NCBI GenBank assembly: GCA_945883235.1 | Contig: CAMCXF010000003.1 | Span: 62,001 to 126,000, forward strand | DNA: 64,000 bases | From: Phenylobacterium deserti | GTDB taxonomy: Bacteria; Pseudomonadota; Alphaproteobacteria; Caulobacterales; Caulobacteraceae | Reading direction: 5' to 3' | Shown: positions 61,979 to 64,000 of the stretch, piece after piece | How positions within the stretch are numbered: position 1 is the stretch's first letter | How the letters are laid out: the number at the start of each line of letters is the position of its first letter | Notes under the pieces: model-generated | The model's database searches: none | Seen by the model: the letters and a program-made list of their open reading frames with translations, nothing else | Told to the model about the DNA's origin: nothing | Made by a program: the position numbers and the translations under genes

Positions 61979-62917
61979 CTACCGAATCCCGCGACAGGTT
62001 CGTGGAACCAGCCCGCGCGGCAAACGGGTTCCAGGGCCTGAGCAGGCGTCGTCGATCTGGTTCTGGGTCAGTCCGAGTGCGTTGGACAGATCGGCACCGG
62101 CCAGTGCTGCGCGCGACAGATCCGTGTCGTGGAAGTCAGCGCCCTCAAACCTTGCATTTGCGAGGCTGGCACCCGTTAAGTCCGCCGACCTGAACGAGGC
62201 ACGCGCGAACTCACCGCCCGTCAGGGACGCACTCTCGAGTTTTGCGTCACGAAAGTTGGCACCGGAAGCGTCTGCGCGACTGAAAGCGGCACCTCTCAGG
62301 TCTGCGGACCGAAAACCAGCATCGACAAGTCGAGCGCCCGAGAAGTTCGCGCCGGCGGCGCTGATGTCGCGCAGTTGGGCTCGGGACAGATCGGCGCGTT
62401 CGAAGGAGACGCCACGCAGCGTGGCCGAGCGCAGGACGGTGCCAATCATGGTGGCACCCCGAAACGCCGTCCCGCTGGTCTTGGCGTCCGAAAAGTCAGC
62501 CAGCGACAAGGTCGCGCCGCTAAAGGTCACGCCCATCGCATTGGTCGATGTCAGCAAGGCGCTGGTCAGGTTGGCACCGGCAAAGCTGGTGCCGCTTATG
62601 GTCGAGTCCCGCAGATCAGCCTTTGTCAGGTTTGCGCCGGTGAAGTTTGAAGCAAACAGCCGGGCGTCGCGGAGGCTGGCACCGGTCAGGTTGGCGCCGG
62701 AAAAGTTCGCGCCTGTGATCCGGGCGTTGGACATGTTTCGGCCTGCCAGTTCGCAACTCTTGCAGGCCCCCCCGAAGGACGTGAGACGTGACACTTCCCG
62801 ATCACCGGCCACAGCAGCAGACGCCGTCGGGAGGACCGCGAGTGCTGTGGCGGCGACGACCAGAAGGGGGGCAAGGCGCATCATGGAGCGTGCAAAACCT
62901 CGGAGTTCAGGCAACAT
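61979..62917 (-). CDS. Secreted pentapeptide-repeat protein
   Basis: A 312-residue protein with an N-terminal signal region (MRLAPLLVVAATALAVLPTASA) and a CKSC pair after FGGA. From about residue 65 to 275 there are roughly 40 tandem A(D/N)LXX-type units (ANFSGANLTGASLRDARLFA, ADLRDSTISGTSFAGANL), which form a four-sided right-handed beta-helix. It ends with a Cys-containing tail (DDACSGPGTRLPRG, then PRTCRG). No partner is visible; it converges on aspS. Export makes a DNA-mimic role unlikely; a periplasmic scaffold is more plausible. Confidence 0.87.
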   Translation of the reverse strand: MLPELRGFARSMMRLAPLLVVAATALAVLPTASAAVAGDREVSRLTSFGGACKSCELAGRNMSNARITGANFSGANLTGASLRDARLFASNFTGANLTKADLRDSTISGTSFAGANLTSALLTSTNAMGVTFSGATLSLADFSDAKTSGTAFRGATMIGTVLRSATLRGVSFERADLSRAQLRDISAAGANFSGARLVDAGFRSADLRGAAFSRADASGANFRDAKLESASLTGGEFARASFRSADLTGASLANARFEGADFHDTDLSRAALAGADLSNALGLTQNQIDDACSGPGTRLPRGLVPRTCRGIR

Positions 62918-62971
62918 CTCTGCCCGCCGTGGTCCGTTGGTGCCACTTAAATCGCGGTAATTCTTGAGGAC

Positions 62972-64000
62972 TTAACCGGCCTGGCCCTCTGGAGCACGTC
63001 CTGCACGGGTCCCGCAGGTCTCGCAGATCATCGCCTGACCCTTGCGCACGACGGCTATGTCCCCGCAGCCCGCGCACACCTCCGCATCGCGCAAGGCGGC
63101 AGGACCAGAATCTCTGTTTGCACTGGGCAGGAAGACCAGATTGTCCGGTGCGGCACCCCGCGCAAACCCTCGCGAAATAAACCGCGAGGCGGGTTGTGGC
63201 TCTTCTGTGGAGACGGCATCGGCCTTGCCATGGCCCAGGCCGTCGGCGTTCAGTTCTCTCGGGTCGGCGTTACCCAGGTCATCGCGTCCCAGGTAGCTGA
63301 TGCCCAGCTCGCGGAAGATGTAGTCAAGGATCGAGGTCGCTGATTTGACCGTATCGTTTCCAGTGACCGGACCCGCAGGTTCGAACCGGGTGAAGACAAA
63401 GGCGTCGACAAAATCCTCCAAGGGTACGCCATGCTGGAGGCCGATAGAGATGGACACCGCAAAGTTGTTCATCAGCGACCGGAAAGCGGCACCTTCCTTG
63501 TGCATGTCGATGAAAATCTCACCCAGCTCGCCGTCGTCGTACTCCCCGGTGTGGAGATAGACCTTGTGCCCGCCGACACTGGCCTTCTGGATATAGCCTT
63601 TCCGGCGGTCGGGCAGTTTGCGGCGCGTGCGATCGCGTTCGATGATCCGCTCCACGACGCGCGGTTCCGGATCAGGCGCGGGTGCGCGCACGGCCAGGTC
63701 CGCAACCGCTGGCACGTCGAACTGCACCATCGCCGGCGGCGCCTCACGCCTGATCCTGATGGCGACATCACGCGCGCTCAGGGCGACCTCCACAGCCTGG
63801 AGATCAGACTGCCAGGGTAGAGCGAGTTCAAGCACTGGCGGGACATCCAGAACCGTTGCGATAGCGTGCAGCATGGCCACCTGCGCCTCAACGCCCAATT
63901 CAGCCGCGTTTCGCAGGGTGCTGCGTTGGGATTCTGTGAAGGAGCCGGCACTGGCCAGCGTGTTGGTACCCAGAACAAAGGCCTCGGCTTCAGCAACATC
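62972..64000 (-). CDS. nrdJ: Vitamin B12-dependent ribonucleotide reductase, C-terminal part (5' truncated by window edge)
   Basis: At least 342 C-terminal residues of the long class II (adenosylcobalamin) RNR, open to the window edge. Recognisable parts are [14 protein letters not shown] at the edge, [44 protein letters not shown] and [20 protein letters not shown]. It closes with a zinc-type cysteine pair (CAGCGD ... CETCGT). It makes deoxynucleotides without oxygen but needs B12, which links it functionally to the btuFCD importer near the other end of the window. The catalytic core lies outside the window. Confidence 0.93.
   Translation of the reverse strand, partial: DVAEAEAFVLGTNTLASAGSFTESQRSTLRNAAELGVEAQVAMLHAIATVLDVPPVLELALPWQSDLQAVEVALSARDVAIRIRREAPPAMVQFDVPAVADLAVRAPAPDPEPRVVERIIERDRTRRKLPDRRKGYIQKASVGGHKVYLHTGEYDDGELGEIFIDMHKEGAAFRSLMNNFAVSISIGLQHGVPLEDFVDAFVFTRFEPAGPVTGNDTVKSATSILDYIFRELGISYLGRDDLGNADPRELNADGLGHGKADAVSTEEPQPASRFISRGFARGAAPDNLVFLPSANRDSGPAALRDAEVCAGCGDIAVVRKGQAMICETCGTRAGRAPEGQAG

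Overview
The window is GC-rich, densely packed chromosomal DNA from an alphaproteobacterium, most likely the Caulobacterales (Caulobacteraceae or a close relative). I infer this from the rpoZ-spoT and pyrE-pdxJ-acpS / lepB-rnc-era-recO-parC gene order, a bifunctional RXKD-type Rsh, a B12-dependent (class II) ribonucleotide reductase, and intergenic hairpin repeats that read GTCATT-CCCGG...CCGGG-AACCCATAAAC. The genus cannot be fixed from sequence alone. I found no tRNA, rRNA, CRISPR array, transposase or integrase.

Layout. 0-7.2 kb: end of hrpB; an LptF-type permease; two divergent GT4 glycosyltransferases, one overlapping a membrane-protein gene; and two coupled RNA methyltransferases. 7.3-10.6 kb: a TetR-WHG regulator with a clear operator, then an overlapping btuFCD cobalamin ABC importer. 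10.7-20.6 kb: ordinary metabolism and repair (lytic transglycosylase, dapA-smpB-GNAT, M20 peptidase, type-5 UDG, folK), a GrdB-like protein with Cys in place of Sec, and a cspA-led run of four tiny genes. 20.9-24.6 kb: rpoZ-spoT, facing a gene for a divergent class III nucleotide-cyclase-like protein. 24.7-39.2 kb: the pyrE-pdxJ-acpS and lepB-rnc-era-recO-parC block, split by a 6.4-kb cassette (acyl-CoA synthetase, two small genes, TonB receptor, internally deleted NTF2-like gene, EamA exporter).

39.2-40.9 kb is a graveyard. It holds two copies of a structured repeat with a compensatory base-pair change, an orphan Phd-like antitoxin, a frameshifted small gene, and a tandemly duplicated, nonsense-interrupted HTH antitoxin remnant. 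40.85-44.1 kb is a probable zinc-starvation operon: a Zur-like palindrome, a ZigA-like COG0523 GTPase, a small ORF, a second COG0523 GTPase and a NiCoT nickel/cobalt permease. 44.3-60.1 kb is accessory and envelope-rich: secreted beta-propeller, monoglyceride-lipase-like hydrolase, altered OmpW, amber-interrupted EF-hand gene, RTX metalloprotease, OmpA-like lipoprotein, MliC, three SxxK serine hydrolases, P450, exported GST and small redox proteins. The window ends with aspS, a secreted pentapeptide-repeat protein and the 3' part of nrdJ.

Themes: B12 and metal supply (btuFCD, COG0523/NiCoT, B12-dependent NrdJ); extremely tight packing, with many ATGA overlaps and three convergent gene pairs sharing a 4-bp double stop; and decay at a few sites. 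The best candidates for new biology are the orphan cyclase-like protein beside spoT, the Zur-COG0523-NiCoT operon with its unknown small ORF, and the covarying hairpin repeat.
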